Origin: Hyphomicrobium nitrativorans NL23
GTDB lineage: Bacteria > Pseudomonadota > Alphaproteobacteria > Rhizobiales > Hyphomicrobiaceae
NCBI RefSeq assembly: GCF_000503895.1
Contig: NC_022997.1
Location: 3,589,838-3,653,837 of the forward strand
DNA length: 64,000 bases
Direction of reading: 5' to 3'
How positions within the stretch are numbered: the first letter of the stretch is position 1; each line of letters opens with the position of its first letter. Position numbers and translations under genes: made by a program. Of the stretch, positions 29,235 to 38,046 are shown one piece after another. The notes beneath the pieces were generated by a model that saw only the letters and a program-made list of their open reading frames with translations, was not told the origin of the DNA and did not search any database.

Positions 29235-29396
29235 AAAGAACCAACTCCCACGTTCCACGGTTTTTCTTAGACGGCGAATGAACGCACACCACGGAGCTTT
29301 GGTTCCTTGGCGTTTCTGGGCGTGCAGGAAAATAGAAATGTCCGTTCGCGCGGTGCCGCGATGCACGGTAAAGGGCCGAATAACGTTATCAGCCGT

Positions 29397-30209
29397 TCAA
29401 CCTGCGGGCCCGATCGGAAAGAGCTGCGTCCATGCGGCACCGTCCGTGTCCTCGGCCGTGATCACCAATTCGGCCGCGCTGCCGGTCGTATAGTCGAACT
29501 CGACAACCGGGTTCTGCGCGAGCGTGATCGAGCCGGTCATTTCGAACATCAGCACGTCGCCTTGCCGGACCTCGATACGCGACACCATCCGCAACGGCGT
29601 GTAGTGCAGCGTGATCTGATCGAGCACCATGCCGGTGTGGTTGGGGTGGTTGAGCTCAAAGCGTGCGCGTGCGGCCTGCCGGGAGCCGGTGGGCTGCGCG
29701 CCGACGGGCGTGAGGTTCATCTTCCCCATGTTGGCTGCGATCTCGTCCGGATCACCCATCGGCGGCGCGGAACACGATGCCTGCCCACCGGCAAACTTGA
29801 CGAATTGCTCGACCATGTAGAGCGCGCCGTCGCTCGCCTCCACCACGACACGCACGTCCGACTGCTGATCGAGACGAATGTGGGTGGCAAGGCGGATCTC
29901 GCTGCGCGCCTCGCCAAGGCGGAAGACGGCGGCCACGGGTGCCGGGTTCTCGTCGACGATGAACGAGACCGCGCGAACGGTGCGTCCGTCCTTCAACGCG
30001 ATCTCGGCCGAGAGCGGCACGCTGCGGACATCGTCGGGGCGATAGGGCGCGGTGAGCGCGACGATGCCGCGGCCGTCGTGAATCGTGCGTGCGCCGAAGG
30101 CTTCGGCATGGATCTCGTCCCACCTCTCGCCCGCGGACGCATATGTTCCCGACGCCGTGACGATGAGGGCAGCGAGCAAAACGGACGACAATGCCGAACG
30201 GCGGACCAT
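29397..30209 (-). CDS. Quinoprotein dehydrogenase-associated SoxYZ-like carrier
   Basis: 270 aa exported protein (signal peptide ending near ASA, residue 26). Residues about 30-155 are SoxY-like and end in a carrier-arm sequence GGQASCSAP with Cys146. Residues about 170-265 are SoxZ-like (FELNHPNHTGM, IEVRQGDVLMFEMTGSI). In sulfur oxidation the arm cysteine carries sulfur intermediates. This fused form is found with PQQ alcohol dehydrogenases in methylotrophs, and its cargo there is unknown. No dehydrogenase gene lies nearby in this window. Confidence 0.88.
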   Translation of the reverse strand: MVRRSALSSVLLAALIVTASGTYASAGERWDEIHAEAFGARTIHDGRGIVALTAPYRPDDVRSVPLSAEIALKDGRTVRAVSFIVDENPAPVAAVFRLGEARSEIRLATHIRLDQQSDVRVVVEASDGALYMVEQFVKFAGGQASCSAPPMGDPDEIAANMGKMNLTPVGAQPTGSRQAARARFELNHPNHTGMVLDQITLHYTPLRMVSRIEVRQGDVLMFEMTGSITLAQNPVVEFDYTTGSAAELVITAEDTDGAAWTQLFPIGPAG

Positions 30210-30360
30210 GGGGACGCTTCCCTTCTCTCGACCCGAACCGAAAAGACTAATGGCAACGCACGCGGGATATTCTCCCGGCGCGGCCGACTGTCTCTCCGGG
30301 TCCGGAGGAAGTCAATCCGTCCGTTATCGTGAGTAACGAGCGGCATCGACCGCCGCAGGC

Positions 30361-30933
30361 TCAACCCCGATCGCGGACGCGCGCATTGCGGCGCCGCTCG
30401 CGGAAGGCCCAGGCGGGCTCGGCTTCGCCCTGCCAGATTCCGGCTTCGGCGCTGCGCGCTTCCCGCTCAGCGGCCACATAGCGCGTCGAATATCTGACGA
30501 AAGCCCAGGCGAAGCCGCTGCGGACCATTTCGGCGTTGATGTCGAGGCCGTCCACGGTGCACCAGCCCAACGTGCGGCCATAGCGATCCTCGCCGACATC
30601 ATCGCACGCGACATGGCGACCGCTCGTCATGCGCTTCAGGTGCTCCGTCGCGTCCTTGCCGCACGGCCAGAGCCCCGTTCCCTTCCGGCTGCACATCTGC
30701 GCACTTTCGGGAGCGTCGATGCCTTCGAGCCGGATGCGCGTGCCCGCGATCTCGATGGTATCGCCGTCGAGGACCTTGGCGCGGCCACTGACCACGGACG
30801 TTTCGCTTTCAGCGGTGTCGGCCGTGCGGGAGGAAACCGCCGAGGGAAGCGCGAGCAAGCCCGCCGCGACCAGAAACAGAACGGCGGACGAGAGAGGACG
30901 AAGAAGACGACCTTTTTCACTCATAGGTTGCAT
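30361..30933 (-). CDS. Thermonuclease (SNase) family protein, exported or membrane-anchored
   Basis: 190 aa. A hydrophobic N-terminal segment (about residues 14-34) works as a signal or anchor. The OB-fold nuclease follows: VLDGDTIEIAGTRIRLEGIDAPE with the metal-binding Asp residues, DRYGRTLGWC, and a C-terminal AEREARSAEAGIW helix. Staphylococcal-nuclease relatives cut DNA or RNA with calcium; related exported proteins are common in Hyphomicrobiales. Two ATGs (30933, 30924) are possible. Confidence 0.88.
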   Translation of the reverse strand: MQPMSEKGRLLRPLSSAVLFLVAAGLLALPSAVSSRTADTAESETSVVSGRAKVLDGDTIEIAGTRIRLEGIDAPESAQMCSRKGTGLWPCGKDATEHLKRMTSGRHVACDDVGEDRYGRTLGWCTVDGLDINAEMVRSGFAWAFVRYSTRYVAAEREARSAEAGIWQGEAEPAWAFRERRRNARVRDRG

Positions 30934-31254
30934 TTATGACTGAGTCGGGTGTCGAAATGCAGACCCGAACGTGGCGAAACGGGGAAACATCAACTGGAAA
31001 AAGACTTGGCGATTCGTTGACCTAGTCCATAAAATCCAACCGACCCCTCACCGCTTCCCCCGCCCGCATAAGTTGCAGATGACCGTAAAATCGAGATCCA
31101 CGTCCGTGGTGGCCCGCTGCCCGCAACACGTGGATAAACGTGGCTGAGCGGGCGCAAAACCGGCCGCGCCCTGACACATTTGTTGCGTAGGGGCTTAAGG
31201 TTGCGGCCGTGCGTGGCCACAAAAGCTGGCCAACTGCCTGAAAGTCAGGAGCCG
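30934..31254. other. 321 bp intergenic region without a recognised gene
   Basis: Divergent region between the SNase gene and the AsmA-like gene. It should hold both promoters. A few short dyads occur (for example around the CACGT motifs at 31104-31142), but no convincing element, RNA or ORF was seen. GGAG just before ATG 31255 supports a start there. Confidence 0.5.
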
Positions 31255-31526
31255 ATGACGAGCAGAAATCCGCCTCCGGGGCGGCCACCAAGACTGGATA
31301 GCTATCGTCCCGCAGAGGAGCGGCCCGGGGGAATGTCCCAGCCGCCGCGTCCGGGGGCCCGGCGCACGCTCATCATGGGCACCCGCAGGGCCATCCCGGT
31401 TCGCTTCCGCCGCAGGGCGGTTACGCTCCCCAGGGCGGATACCCGCCTCAAGGCCAGCACAGACCGTCTCCCCCCCAGGCGCGGCGCACACCGCCGCCCC
31501 AGCCTCAACGCCCCAGCGTCGCGACG
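31255..31526 (+). other. Proline-rich N-terminal segment of the AsmA-like gene, out of frame (probable frameshift)
   Basis: ATG 31255, with AGGAG 3 bases upstream, starts a Pro/Arg-rich reading frame (MTSRNPPPGRPPRLD, then SQPPRPG). At about the G5 tract 31353-31357, the neighbouring frame becomes Pro/Gly/Gln/His-rich (HHGHPQGHPG, PPQGGYAPQGGY) and runs straight into the AsmA-like ORF at 31527. That second frame has no start codon of its own before 31527. One missing G (sequence error, real mutation, or slippage) would join both into one protein. Confidence 0.65.
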
Positions 31527-33671
31527 ATGATGCTCTATGCGCTGCTCGGCCTGATGGCGATGGCCGCCGGCGCCATTGCGATCGCGATGTTCACGCTGCC
31601 CGCCGGCTTTGTGCGCGACCGCATTATCGTCGCCGTCAAAGAGCGGACGGGACGTGATCTCGTGATCGCGGGTCCGGCATCCTTTACGGTGTTCCCGTCG
31701 GTCGGGATCTCGCTCGGCGACGTATCGCTCTCGGGCGGGCCCGGCTTCGAGGATGCGGCGCCGCTCGTCAAAATGAGCGCGCTCGACGTCAGCGTCGCGC
31801 TGTGGCCCCTGTTCCAACGCGAGGTGCGCGTTCAAAAGCTCGCGCTGCGCGATCCCGTCTTCCACCTCGCAGTCGATGCCGACGGGCGGCGCTCGTGGGA
31901 GTTCGCCGCACATGACGGGGCGCCGGCGGCAGTCCGTTTCGCACAAGCCAATACGGGAGCACCGATCTCGGACGCCGATCCGGGCTTTGCGGCACCCGTA
32001 TCCGATACCACGCCGCGCGGTTCCAACTTCCGCGTTGGAGATCTCGCACTCGACGACGTGCGCATCGACAACGGCGCGCTCACCTATCACAACGCGCTGA
32101 CGGGAGGCGGCGCCGAGCTTTCGGCGATCAACGTTTCGCTCGCGGTTGCGGCCCTCACCCAACCGCTCAACGCAGACGGCAGCCTGGCGTGGAAGGGGCG
32201 CACCGTGCGCTTCGACGGCACGCTGACCTCGCTTGCCGAGTTCCTTGCCAACCAACCTGCCAAACTCAAGGTGGCGCTCGCCTCCGATGCGGCCGAGGCC
32301 ACGTTCGAGGGCTCAGCGACACTTCAGGACGCGCTGCTGACGGAGGGCATTCTTTCGGCGACCTCGCCTTCCGCGCGCGATCTTTTCGCGTGGTTCGGGA
32401 CCGACCTCAGCCCTTCCGATGGTTTCGGACAGCTGTCCGCCAAGGGCCTTCTGCGCGGCACGCGCGAGCAGTTCACCTTCTCAAACGCGGAGATCGTGCT
32501 CGACCGCACCACCGCGCACGGCGAATTGAGCCTCGACACGCGCGGCATGAGACCGTTCGTCAAAGCCAATCTCAAGCTCAGCGAGCTGGACCTCAACCTC
32601 TATCGGTCCAAGGGCGGGCAGGCGGCACCGGCGCCGCGCCCGCGCGAAACGGACGCGAACTCGATCGACGATATTCTCGAACGCACCGAGCCGGCGCCTC
32701 CCGGGCCGCGCGTGCAGGGCTATACCGCTCGTGCGGGGTGGAGCAACGATCCGATCGATCTCGACGGGCTCGGGCGGCTCGATGCCGACGCGAAGCTCTC
32801 CATTGCCCATCTCACGGTCGACACGATCCGGCTCGACCAGTCCGATCTCACAGTGCTGATCAAGAACCGCGTCATGACGACGACGCTCAACGAGGTGCGC
32901 CTCTACGGCGGCGTGGGGCGCGGCACGGTGATGCTCGATGGATCGGCCGGAGCCAGGGCGCGCCTCGGCGTCGACCTCAAGACGGAAGGCATCGAGGCGC
33001 TGCCGCTTCTCAAGGATGCAGCCGACATCGACAAGCTCACCGGCAAAGGCCGCCTCGGCGTCGTCCTGACAGGCGACGGGACGAGCGAGCGCGAGATCGT
33101 CGAGACGCTCGCAGGCCGCATCGAGTTCGCTTTCGAGGACGGCGCGGTGCTCGGCGTCAACGTGGGAGAAATGCTGCGCAACCTCAGCCGCGGAAATCTC
33201 GGCGGGCTCGCAACGGCCCCGACCGACAAGACGGACTTCAGCGCGTTGACGTCCACCTGGACCGTGACCGCCGGTGTCGCGGAGAACCAGGATCTCAGGC
33301 TCACGAGCCCCCTTCTGCGTCTCACGGGTTCGGGGCGTGCGCTCCTGCCTCAGCGCGAGGTGGACTACACGCTGAAGCCGCGATTGGTCGCCAGCCTCTC
33401 GGGGCAAGGCGGCGCGGCAGACTTGTCAGGCCTCGAAATCCCGGTTCGCGTAACGGGTCCCTGGGACGATCCGAAGTTTGCGCCCGATCTTTCAGGGTTG
33501 GTGGCCGATCCCGATCAAGCCGTTGGCGCGATCCGCGAACTGGGAAAGCAGTTCAAGGGCAAGAACGCGAACGAGATCGTCGACGGATTGCTGGGTAGCG
33601 ACGGGGAGGCCCGCGGAAACGCGCGGCAGACGGGCAAGAAGCTGCTGGAGCAGTTCCTCGGACCGCGATAG
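31527..33671 (+). CDS. AsmA family outer-membrane biogenesis protein
   Basis: 714 aa from the first in-frame ATG. An N-terminal membrane helix (about residues 2-25) precedes an AsmA-N domain: VRDRIIVAVKERTGRDLVIAGPAS, then SVGISLGDVSLSG. An AsmA_2-type C-terminal domain follows with VETLAGRIEFAFEDGAVLGVNV and DYTLKPRLVASL. AsmA-like proteins span the periplasm and are implicated in phospholipid transport or outer-membrane assembly. The true start is probably 31255 with a frameshift between. Confidence 0.88.
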   Translation: MMLYALLGLMAMAAGAIAIAMFTLPAGFVRDRIIVAVKERTGRDLVIAGPASFTVFPSVGISLGDVSLSGGPGFEDAAPLVKMSALDVSVALWPLFQREVRVQKLALRDPVFHLAVDADGRRSWEFAAHDGAPAAVRFAQANTGAPISDADPGFAAPVSDTTPRGSNFRVGDLALDDVRIDNGALTYHNALTGGGAELSAINVSLAVAALTQPLNADGSLAWKGRTVRFDGTLTSLAEFLANQPAKLKVALASDAAEATFEGSATLQDALLTEGILSATSPSARDLFAWFGTDLSPSDGFGQLSAKGLLRGTREQFTFSNAEIVLDRTTAHGELSLDTRGMRPFVKANLKLSELDLNLYRSKGGQAAPAPRPRETDANSIDDILERTEPAPPGPRVQGYTARAGWSNDPIDLDGLGRLDADAKLSIAHLTVDTIRLDQSDLTVLIKNRVMTTTLNEVRLYGGVGRGTVMLDGSAGARARLGVDLKTEGIEALPLLKDAADIDKLTGKGRLGVVLTGDGTSEREIVETLAGRIEFAFEDGAVLGVNVGEMLRNLSRGNLGGLATAPTDKTDFSALTSTWTVTAGVAENQDLRLTSPLLRLTGSGRALLPQREVDYTLKPRLVASLSGQGGAADLSGLEIPVRVTGPWDDPKFAPDLSGLVADPDQAVGAIRELGKQFKGKNANEIVDGLLGSDGEARGNARQTGKKLLEQFLGPR

Positions 33672-33912
33672 CCGTCACGATCCAGGTTCATGCGCGTTGT
33701 TCGACGCCTAAATCTTCACGCTCAAACGCCGCGACAACACGGCCATCATTTTTTGAAGTCGAGGGGGCACTTTCTACTTGCGGGAGGGGGGCTGTTGCCT
33801 CATATCAGCTGTCTCCGTTCGACCACCTGCCCTTAAGGTCAAGGACAAGATCCCCAAACCCCCAGGTAAGGAGCGGACGGGTCACATCTATCTGCTGGTT
33901 GGGGAGGGTCAT

Positions 33913-34434
33913 ATGGCCTTTAATGACACCCTCTTCCAATTGGGGATGGACTTGACTCGTTCAAGCCCCGCCCAAAAGGAAGAATTTCGTGTGCCCGCGC
34001 GCGTGTCGCGCACCGTTACAATGGGCACTGGTGAGGATCAAGGGACTGCCCCAGCGGGTGGCAAGCATTTGCTTGTCGACCTTTACGGCGGCAAGCGGCT
34101 CGACGATGTCGGGCATGTCGAACGAACGCTGAAGCGCTGCGTGGAAGCCGCGGGCGCGACACTTCTCCATCTTCACCTTCAACCGCTTGAGCCGACCGGC
34201 GGCATCACGGGCGTTGCCGTGCTGGCCGAGAGCCACATCTCGATCCATAGCTGGCCCGCCGAGGGTTATGCTGCGCTCGACGTGTTCATGAGCGGCAGTG
34301 CGGACCCGCAGCGGACGGTCTCCGTGCTCAAGGAGGCCTTCGAGGCGGGCGAGGTTGTGGTCAGGACGCACCGGCGCGGCAAGGCATCGAAGTCGCGTTC
34401 CAACGCACCGGCGCGCAAGGTGCGGGCCGCCTGA
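33913..34434 (+). CDS. speD: S-adenosylmethionine decarboxylase proenzyme
   Basis: 173 aa. Makes the aminopropyl donor for spermidine. Self-cleavage between Glu106 and Ser107 in the ESHISIHSWPAEGYAALDVF segment yields the pyruvoyl chain. The N-terminus NDTLFQLGMDLTRSS is the alphaproteobacterial form. ATG 33913 has GGGGAGGG about 6 bases upstream; an in-frame extension upstream is ignored. The 241 bp upstream of it contains no gene. Spermidine synthesis from this product releases methylthioadenosine, which the apt-mtnA group would recycle. Confidence 0.94.
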   Translation: MAFNDTLFQLGMDLTRSSPAQKEEFRVPARVSRTVTMGTGEDQGTAPAGGKHLLVDLYGGKRLDDVGHVERTLKRCVEAAGATLLHLHLQPLEPTGGITGVAVLAESHISIHSWPAEGYAALDVFMSGSADPQRTVSVLKEAFEAGEVVVRTHRRGKASKSRSNAPARKVRAA

Positions 34435-34459
34435 TCCGTTCGCCGTCTTGCAGATAGAC

Positions 34460-34497
34460 AAAGGCGCGTGGCCGAACGCCGGACACGCGCCTTTTTT
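34460..34497 (+). terminator. Rho-independent terminator of speD
   Basis: Perfect 11 bp stem AAAGGCGCGTG / CACGCGCCTTT (34460-34470 and 34484-34494) with a 13-base loop and a T6 tract. It stands between the convergent speD and zur-like genes and could act in both directions. Confidence 0.93.
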
Positions 34498-34512
34498 GTT
34501 GCGGAGTGCGGG

Positions 34513-34947
34513 TCAGGACGCCTTAGCCGAGCAGGCCGAGCAGCGCCCGCGCAGTTCCAATGTCATGGCGCGCACCGTGTATTTGGCGCGTTTGGCCCAT
34601 GCGGCGAGCGCCTCAACCGCGCGCGGTTCGGAAAACTCGGAAACGGTGCCGCAGTCGTCGCAGATGGCGAACACTGCTGCGCCCTCATGCTCGGACGTAT
34701 GGCAGCAGGCCACGAAGGCATTGAGCGACTCGAGACGGTGCGCCGAGCCAGACGCGATCAGGCGGTCGAGCGAGCGATAGACCGTCTGCGGCGCCAGCGA
34801 GGCGCGGTCGCGGAGATGGTCGATGATCTCGTAGGCCGACACCGGCCGCGCGCTTTCGCGGAGTGCCGTGAAGATCAGCTTGTCGTGCTCCTGCGCCGGA
34901 CGGCGCTTGCTCAGTTTACGGGTCATCTCGTTCTCGGGAATCGTCAT
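34513..34947 (-). CDS. zur: Fur family regulator, probably Zur
   Basis: 144 aa. Winged helix with VSAYEIIDHLRDRASLAPQTVYRSLDRL, then the dimerisation domain. Two CxxC pairs (Cys96/Cys99 in CDDC and Cys136/Cys139 in CSAC) form the structural zinc site. The stretch HRLESLNAFVACCH resembles Zur rather than Fur, Irr or PerR, so zinc-dependent repression of zinc uptake genes is the likely role. No such target is in the window. ATG 34947 chosen; ATG 34926 also possible. Confidence 0.85.
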   Translation of the reverse strand: MTIPENEMTRKLSKRRPAQEHDKLIFTALRESARPVSAYEIIDHLRDRASLAPQTVYRSLDRLIASGSAHRLESLNAFVACCHTSEHEGAAVFAICDDCGTVSEFSEPRAVEALAAWAKRAKYTVRAMTLELRGRCSACSAKAS

Positions 34948-35200
34948 AAGTCTTGCCGACCGTAGCCTATGTAGCTTCGAATACGAATTGAAGCGCCGTT
35001 TGGCCCATAGCCATCGAACGGCGGCGGGCGCACCCTCCCCGTCCAATTCCAGACTTTTACGTACGATTTGGCCCACTTGACGGCCAGCTTCAGCGGCGGA
35101 ACGGCGATTGCCAAGCTTCTCCGCCACGGCTATAACCCGCCGATCTCAAGCAAACGCGTGAGACCTGTCCGGCACCCTTGGAGGCCGCAGGCAGTGACAT

Positions 35201-35222
35201 GGGCCGCTCAAGGCCCTTTTTT
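35201..35222 (+). promoter_or_regulatory. Terminator-like hairpin directly upstream of the rplY ribosome site
   Basis: GGGCC-GCTCAA-GGCCC followed by T6, ending about 17 bases before ATG 35239 and next to the GGAG. It may be an attenuator in the rplY leader or the end of an upstream short transcript. The stem is only 5 bp. Confidence 0.45.
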
Positions 35223-35238
35223 CATTGGAGAAAATGCC

Positions 35239-35937
35239 ATGGCAGAGACCATCGAGTTCAAAGCCACGGCGCGCCCGCGTGCAGGCAAGGGGGCCGCACG
35301 CCAAGCTCGCCGGGAAGGGAACGTTCCCGCAGTCATCTATGGTTCCGGGGAGCCCCCCGAGACCATCGCCATCAACGGCAACGATCTGTGGAAGCAGTAT
35401 ATCAAGGGTCATTTCACCTCGACCGTGATCAAAATCACCGTCGACAGCAAAGAGATCCTCGTCATTCCGCGAGACGTGCAGGTCGATCCGGTGAAGGATC
35501 ACCCGATCCACGTCGATTTCCTGCGCATCGCCAAGGACGGCATCATTCGCGTCGCGGTGCCCGTGCACTTCACGAACCACGCGCTTTCACCGGGCCTCAA
35601 GCGCGGTGGCGTCCTCAACATCGTGCGCCACGAGATCGAGGTGTTCTGCCCCTACGATCGCATTCCCGCGCAGTTCGAGGTCAATCTCGACGGGTTCGAT
35701 ATCGGCCGCTCGATCCACATCTCGTCGATCGCGATGCCAGAGGGTGTCAGCCCGGTCATCCAGGATCGCGACTTCACGGTTGCCACCGTTGCGGGCGCCA
35801 AGAAGGAAGACGAAAGCGCGTCGGCCACCGAAGGCGCGCCGGCAGCCGACGCCAAGGCTGCAGCTGGCGGCAAGGCGCCTGCTGCAGGTGGCAAGGCAGC
35901 TCCGGCCGCTGCCAAGGCTCCGGCTGCGAAGAAGTAA
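35239..35937 (+). CDS. rplY: 50S ribosomal protein L25 (Ctc form)
   Basis: 232 aa. The N-terminal L25 5S-rRNA-binding domain (GKGAARQARREGNVPAVIYG) is joined to the longer TL5/Ctc C-terminal domain (DFLRIAKDGIIRVAVPVHF, GGVLNIVRHEIEVFCP). The last about 40 residues are an Ala/Lys/Pro-rich tail. ATG 35239 follows TTGGAG. Paired with pth downstream, the common rplY-pth arrangement. Confidence 0.96.
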   Translation: MAETIEFKATARPRAGKGAARQARREGNVPAVIYGSGEPPETIAINGNDLWKQYIKGHFTSTVIKITVDSKEILVIPRDVQVDPVKDHPIHVDFLRIAKDGIIRVAVPVHFTNHALSPGLKRGGVLNIVRHEIEVFCPYDRIPAQFEVNLDGFDIGRSIHISSIAMPEGVSPVIQDRDFTVATVAGAKKEDESASATEGAPAADAKAAAGGKAPAAGGKAAPAAAKAPAAKK

Positions 35938-35950
35938 GCCACGAAGCGAG

Positions 35951-35987
35951 AGGCCGGCATCCGTCACGGGGGTGTCGGCCTTTTTTG
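35951..35987 (+). terminator. Rho-independent terminator after rplY
   Basis: AGGCCGGCA / TGTCGGCCT (one G-T wobble, arms at 35951 and 35973) and T6. It stands 14 bp before the pth start, so pth is transcribed either by readthrough or from its own promoter. Confidence 0.88.
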
Positions 35988-36000
35988 TTGAGGCCCTTCC

Positions 36001-36747
36001 ATGAAGCTTTTCGTCGGCCTCGGAAATCCCGGCAACGAATACGCCCGTAACCGGCACAACGTCGGGTTCATGGCGGCAGACGCCATTGCGGACGCGCATG
36101 GCTTCGGCCCTTGGAAGCGCAAGTTTCAAGGTCTCGCGGCCGACGGCGAGATCGGTGGCGAGAAGGTGCTGCTGCTTAAGCCCCAGACCTATATGAACGA
36201 GAGCGGCCGGGCTGTCGGCGAAGCCGCGCGCTTTCTCAAGATCGCCGAAAAGGACATCGTCGTTTTCTACGACGAGATCGATCTCGCGCCCGGCAAACTC
36301 AAAATCAAGACGGGCGGCGGTAACGCGGGCCACAACGGCTTGAGGTCGATGTCGGCTCACATCGGCAACGACTATGTGCGCGTGCGGATCGGCGTCGGCC
36401 ATCCCGGCGTGCGCGAACTCGTCGCCCGCTGGGTACTGTCCGATTTCGCGAAAGCGGACCAGGAATGGCTGGAGCCGCTGCTCGGCGCCATCGCGAAAGC
36501 CGCGCCGCGCCTCGTGCGCGACGACCAATCCCGCTTTCTCACGGACGTGGCGCGCGAGATCGGAGAACCCGCCGATCCGAGGAAAGACGGCAAGACGGGA
36601 AAAGACGTCGATAAGGGCGACGGCGATGCGCCAGCCGCGCAGCCCAAGGCCCGCTCGCATCCTCGCGGCGAACGGGCGGGAAAAAGCGCAAACGCGCTGG
36701 CGGAAAACCTCAAGAAATGGCTCGCGGGCCGCAAGCCCAGCGAATAG
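36001..36747 (+). CDS. pth: Peptidyl-tRNA hydrolase
   Basis: 248 aa. Recycles tRNA from dropped-off peptidyl-tRNA. Catalytic His in [20 protein letters not shown] with the substrate Asn, YDEIDLAPG with catalytic Asp, and GHNGLRS are present. The core ends near residue 190. A lysine- and Pro-rich tail of about 55 residues ([12 protein letters not shown] onward) is longer than in E. coli but common in this order. Confidence 0.96.
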   Translation: MKLFVGLGNPGNEYARNRHNVGFMAADAIADAHGFGPWKRKFQGLAADGEIGGEKVLLLKPQTYMNESGRAVGEAARFLKIAEKDIVVFYDEIDLAPGKLKIKTGGGNAGHNGLRSMSAHIGNDYVRVRIGVGHPGVRELVARWVLSDFAKADQEWLEPLLGAIAKAAPRLVRDDQSRFLTDVAREIGEPADPRKDGKTGKDVDKGDGDAPAAQPKARSHPRGERAGKSANALAENLKKWLAGRKPSE

Positions 36748-36792
36748 CGCCGTCTCGTTTCCAATGGAAATCTGGGCTATACCCGTATCCAA

Positions 36793-37009
36793 AGCGTCTT
36801 CCGATGAGATCGGATCGGAAGACGCTCTGGATCTTTGAGGAGACCGATGATTCACGCCTCAGGCTGATAGGGCCTGAAGCGATCATGGTCTCTTGAGTTA
36901 GACCGATGATTCACGCTTCAGGCTGATAGGGCCTGAAGCGATCATGGTCTCTTGAGTTAGACCGATGATTCACGCTTCAGGCTGATAGGGCCTGAAGCGA
37001 TCATGGTCT
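36793..37009 (+). repeat. Two-part palindromic repeat, copy 2, with three tandem module-2 units
   Basis: Module 1 (36793-36826) is a perfect 13 bp inverted repeat AGCGTCTTCCGAT / ATCGGAAGACGCT around an 8-base loop. Its stem differs from other copies by paired changes. Three 51 bp module-2 palindromes follow (36841-36891, 36900-36950, 36959-37009) with a 59 bp period and 8-base linkers CTTGAGTT or similar. The array fills the space between pth and the next gene. Confidence 0.92.
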
Positions 37010-37032
37010 GGAGTTCATGAGGGGGGCGCCGC

Positions 37033-37854
37033 ATGACTGCCGACATCGAAGACGCCAAGGAAAAGCGGCGCAGACGCGCGCGCGGAGCGTGGCGAACCTA
37101 TAAATGGTTCGACCGCATCCGGAGCTGGCAGGACTGGTACACGTGGTTCGCCTCGTTCTTCCAGACCAATGCGGGCGTCGCGACCGCGCTTACGGCGACT
37201 GCTGCGGTGACGACCGCTGCTGTGATAGCGCACAACGTCGTCATCGATCCTTATGCGGAACCCTATACGCCGGTCGAAGTGGCGCCGCTCGTCGAGCCGG
37301 TGCGCCAGACGCGCGGCACGATGATTTTCGAGATCGAAGGCCATGACACGTTTGGCCGGCGCGCGACCTTCGACGTCGTCGTCGCCAAGAACCAATATTT
37401 GTGGGTGCGCGGAAGCTCCGACCAACTCGAACGCGACGGCCGGGTGATCTCGGGCGCGGAAGTGACGCGTGACGTCCTCGATCAGGAGGTGCGCGACGGG
37501 CTTGCGGGCGCGCGCGAGATCATCGCTGTGGGCACGGCCTCGCAGGAGGGCAGCGCGGCCGTGGAAAAGGCACGCGCCGGGCGTCGAGCCCAGCGTACGG
37601 CCGCGTTCGTTTCCGAGGTCGTTCCGGATACCGCCATTCCGATCTCGGCCTTGAACCTCGGGCAGTATCGCGAACTGAGAAGCCAGCGCGGCCAGGACGC
37701 GACCGACTGGCAGCGTCCGTTCATGGTGATCGCGGTGAAGGACGTGGAGGAGGGCGCCATCCTCGCGGAAGCGCTGTCGGACGCCATGAGCGGCCAAGAC
37801 AGGCTGCCGAAGCCCGCCAACTATTCGACGTTCGAGCTGGAAAAGATCCGCTGA
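37033..37854 (+). CDS. Hypothetical membrane-anchored protein
   Basis: 273 aa, unrecognised. A basic N-terminus (KEKRRRRARGAW) and an aromatic stretch (FDRIRSWQDWYTWF) lead into one membrane segment around residues 48-70. The remaining about 200 residues would be periplasmic: a beta-rich region with RGTMIFEIEGHDTFGRRATFDVVV and a C-terminal part with a conserved-looking FMVIAVKDVEEGAILAEAL. No cysteine motif or catalytic signature is visible. It starts 24 bp after the triple palindrome array. Confidence 0.75.
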   Translation: MTADIEDAKEKRRRRARGAWRTYKWFDRIRSWQDWYTWFASFFQTNAGVATALTATAAVTTAAVIAHNVVIDPYAEPYTPVEVAPLVEPVRQTRGTMIFEIEGHDTFGRRATFDVVVAKNQYLWVRGSSDQLERDGRVISGAEVTRDVLDQEVRDGLAGAREIIAVGTASQEGSAAVEKARAGRRAQRTAAFVSEVVPDTAIPISALNLGQYRELRSQRGQDATDWQRPFMVIAVKDVEEGAILAEALSDAMSGQDRLPKPANYSTFELEKIR

Positions 37855-38046
37855 ACGTGAAGGTTTGCGGGCGATTGGGCGCGTTTCGACGTCCCGCCCA
37901 CTGGCCGCGGCGCCGTTCGGCATTGATCGGCGCGGCGCTCCGGTGTAATCGCCCGGCAACGGTATTCGATCTCAAGAGGCCAGCCGGCCTCTCGCGGAGC
38001 ACGGCTCACGCCCGCGGTTTCGCGACCATCACGAAGGCTTTCTCCC

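Noticed and set aside
28994..29292. Alternative frames over the DUF1328 gene
   Set aside because: Only the frame ending at 29055 carries the family's two-helix pattern; the others are shadows.
33672..33912. Possible riboswitch in the speD leader
   Set aside because: The 241 bp leader is G-rich near the start, but I could not lay out a SAM-type or other known aptamer fold; only a search with covariance models would decide.
36841..37009. Regular direct repeats resembling a small CRISPR array
   Set aside because: Units are 51 bp palindromes with near-constant 8-base linkers; spacers are not unique, and no cas gene is near.
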